Assembly: GCF_020386615.1 (NCBI RefSeq)
Contig: NZ_CP077769.1
Coordinates: forward strand, 1,674,001-1,738,000
DNA length: 64,000 nt
Reading direction: 5' to 3'
Source: Chitinophaga pendula
GTDB taxonomy: Bacteria; Bacteroidota; Bacteroidia; Chitinophagales; Chitinophagaceae
Positions within the stretch are counted from its first letter, which is position 1. Every line of letters starts with the position of its first letter. The translations under genes were made by a program, and so were the position numbers. Positions 63,191 through 64,000 of the stretch are shown in pieces. The notes beneath the pieces are model-generated. The model had not been told where the DNA came from. It searched no databases and was given only the letters and a program-made list of their open reading frames with translations.

Positions 63191-63349
63191 TTATTCAAAC
63201 TTTACAGCAACGTTAGCGCTGAACTGGCATGGCATCAGCTGGCCGATATAACTACCCTAGGATACCTTATCCGTGAGGTGGTCCTCATTTGCCACCAACT
63301 GGTATCTGGGACGGTCGTAACTTCGTATAAGAGACCTCTTCCCTTGAGA
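63191..63349 (-). pseudogene. Decayed C-terminal gene fragment
   Basis: One minus-strand frame reads RSLIRSYDRPRYQLVANEDH, LTDKVS, an in-frame stop, then GSYIGQLMPCQFSANVAVKF and Glu before the TAA at 63191-63193. The alternating hydrophobic end looks like a beta-strand C-terminus. With its own terminator behind it, this is probably the 3' end of a lost exported protein. Family unknown. Confidence 0.35.
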
Positions 63350-63619
63350 TTACATTATAGACTTACGGATTTTCTAGATTTTTTAAAGGCATCCGCGTAA
63401 CATCGACGACCTCCTCACGCGCGAATTTATGGTAGCCGGCAGTTACCCGTACCCGTATTACTCAAGCTAATTCAATTAGGGAAAATGTTTTACGCGATAG
63501 GGAAATGTCTGAACTAATGATCAATGTCGGCTGTTATATTAAGCCGGATCAGATCCGCATGCAGATCCAACCAATAGTAGTATACATCATATTAATCCTT
63601 CACATCCAAAAAACAAATT

Positions 63620-64000
63620 ATGGCAAACAAGGAGCTGAGTATTATTCTCGTTCATGGAGCATGGGGAGACGGATCCCACTGGCGCAATGTTATCCCCGCC
63701 CTCACGAAAGAAGGCTATAAGGTCCGGGCCGTTCAAAACCCATTGACCTCGCTTGCCGATGACATCAATAGGACCAGGGATTTGATTGATGCACAAGAGG
63801 GAAAAGTGTTATTAGTAGGACATTCTTACGGCGGAGCGGTGATCTCCGGCGCAGGCAATCATGACAAAGTAGTAGGATTGGTATATATCGCCGCCTTTGC
63901 ACCCGATGAAGGTGATAGTTTGGGCAGTATATTTGCCCGCCGGGAGCAGCCCTCCGGCGCTGCTAGCATTTATCCCGATGCAAAGGGTTTCTTGTGGCTT
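63620..64000 (+). CDS. Alpha/beta hydrolase, 5' part (runs off the window)
   Basis: The first 127 residues of a hydrolase, cut by the window end. ATG 63620 gives MANKELSIILVHGAWGDGSH (oxyanion HGAW motif), and VLLVGHSYGGAVISGAGNH carries the nucleophile Ser. No signal peptide, unlike the related hydrolase at 47228. It belongs to the MhpC/methylesterase-like branch whose C-terminal end is also found as a remnant at 59130. Confidence 0.85.
   Translation, partial: MANKELSIILVHGAWGDGSHWRNVIPALTKEGYKVRAVQNPLTSLADDINRTRDLIDAQEGKVLLVGHSYGGAVISGAGNHDKVVGLVYIAAFAPDEGDSLGSIFARREQPSGAASIYPDAKGFLWL

Noticed and set aside
1..64000. CRISPR arrays, insertion sequences, integrases, prophage or toxin-antitoxin operons
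   Set aside because: No regularly spaced repeats, transposase or integrase motifs, or phage structural genes were seen on either strand.

Overview
The window looks like chromosomal DNA of a Bacteroidota bacterium, most likely a Chitinophaga-like member of the Chitinophagaceae. The grounds are the promoters (TTG-N20-TAnnTTTG, seen best at 5936-5966 and 41604-41634), the lack of strong Shine-Dalgarno sites, and typical families: a propeller/Y_Y_Y histidine kinase, DUF4199, DUF1835 inside a topoisomerase IV operon, GxGYxYP, HEIGH metallopeptidases and N-terminal lipoprotein signals. No IS element, integrase, CRISPR array, rRNA or complete prophage is visible.

Region 1 (1-20 kb) is conserved core with C-rich third codon positions. 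It holds a Ycf48-like exported protein, a sensor kinase/NarL regulator pair, two tiny membrane proteins, and a topoisomerase IV operon (parE, DUF1835 protein, cupin, parC) closed by a bidirectional terminator. A long minus-strand operon runs from 20019 to about 13092: dihydroorotase homologue, DUF4199 protein, two glycosyltransferases, and the four enzymes hddA, gmhA, hddC and gmhB that turn sedoheptulose-7-phosphate into GDP-D-glycero-D-manno-heptose. The glycosyltransferases presumably use such activated sugars for a surface glycan. The dihydroorotase homologue has lost catalytic residues.

Region 2 (20.4-35 kb) starts at tRNA-Pro(GGG), is visibly more AT-rich, and is accessory in character. 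It has a large superfamily 1 helicase-like ATPase, a lipase, a cysteine-rich RiPP/bacteriocin-like precursor peptide, two intact and one decayed RibD/DHFR-type reductases, an HxlR regulator, a monooxygenase, an SDR and a Crp/Fnr regulator that share a perfect 16-bp palindrome, a frameshifted DUF1826-like gene, an NmrA-type protein, a HEAT-repeat protein and a LacI regulator with palindromic candidate operators.

Region 3 (35-64 kb) is a mosaic of single genes: a double-kinase hybrid sensor, two further HxlR regulators divergent from enzymes, an AraC regulator, a Gfo/Idh/MocA oxidoreductase, two paralogous HEIGH metallopeptidase lipoproteins with different C-terminal modules, DNA ligase D and a NUDIX hydrolase, an FAD oxidoreductase, a tRNA with an 8-base anticodon loop, a GxGYxYP protein, a degenerate nucleotidyltransferase-HEPN protein, an acyltransferase, and a Crp/Fnr regulator divergent from a chloramphenicol-acetyltransferase-like gene across a perfect 14-bp palindrome. 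Several gene ends (43.1, 59.1 and 63.2 kb) are decayed remnants. An alpha/beta hydrolase gene runs off the right edge.

No single obvious new multi-gene system stands out. The best candidates for new biology are the six-cysteine peptide at 26.5 kb, the unusual tRNA at 52.6 kb, the inactive-looking dihydroorotase heading a sugar-nucleotide operon, and the regulator/palindrome pairs.
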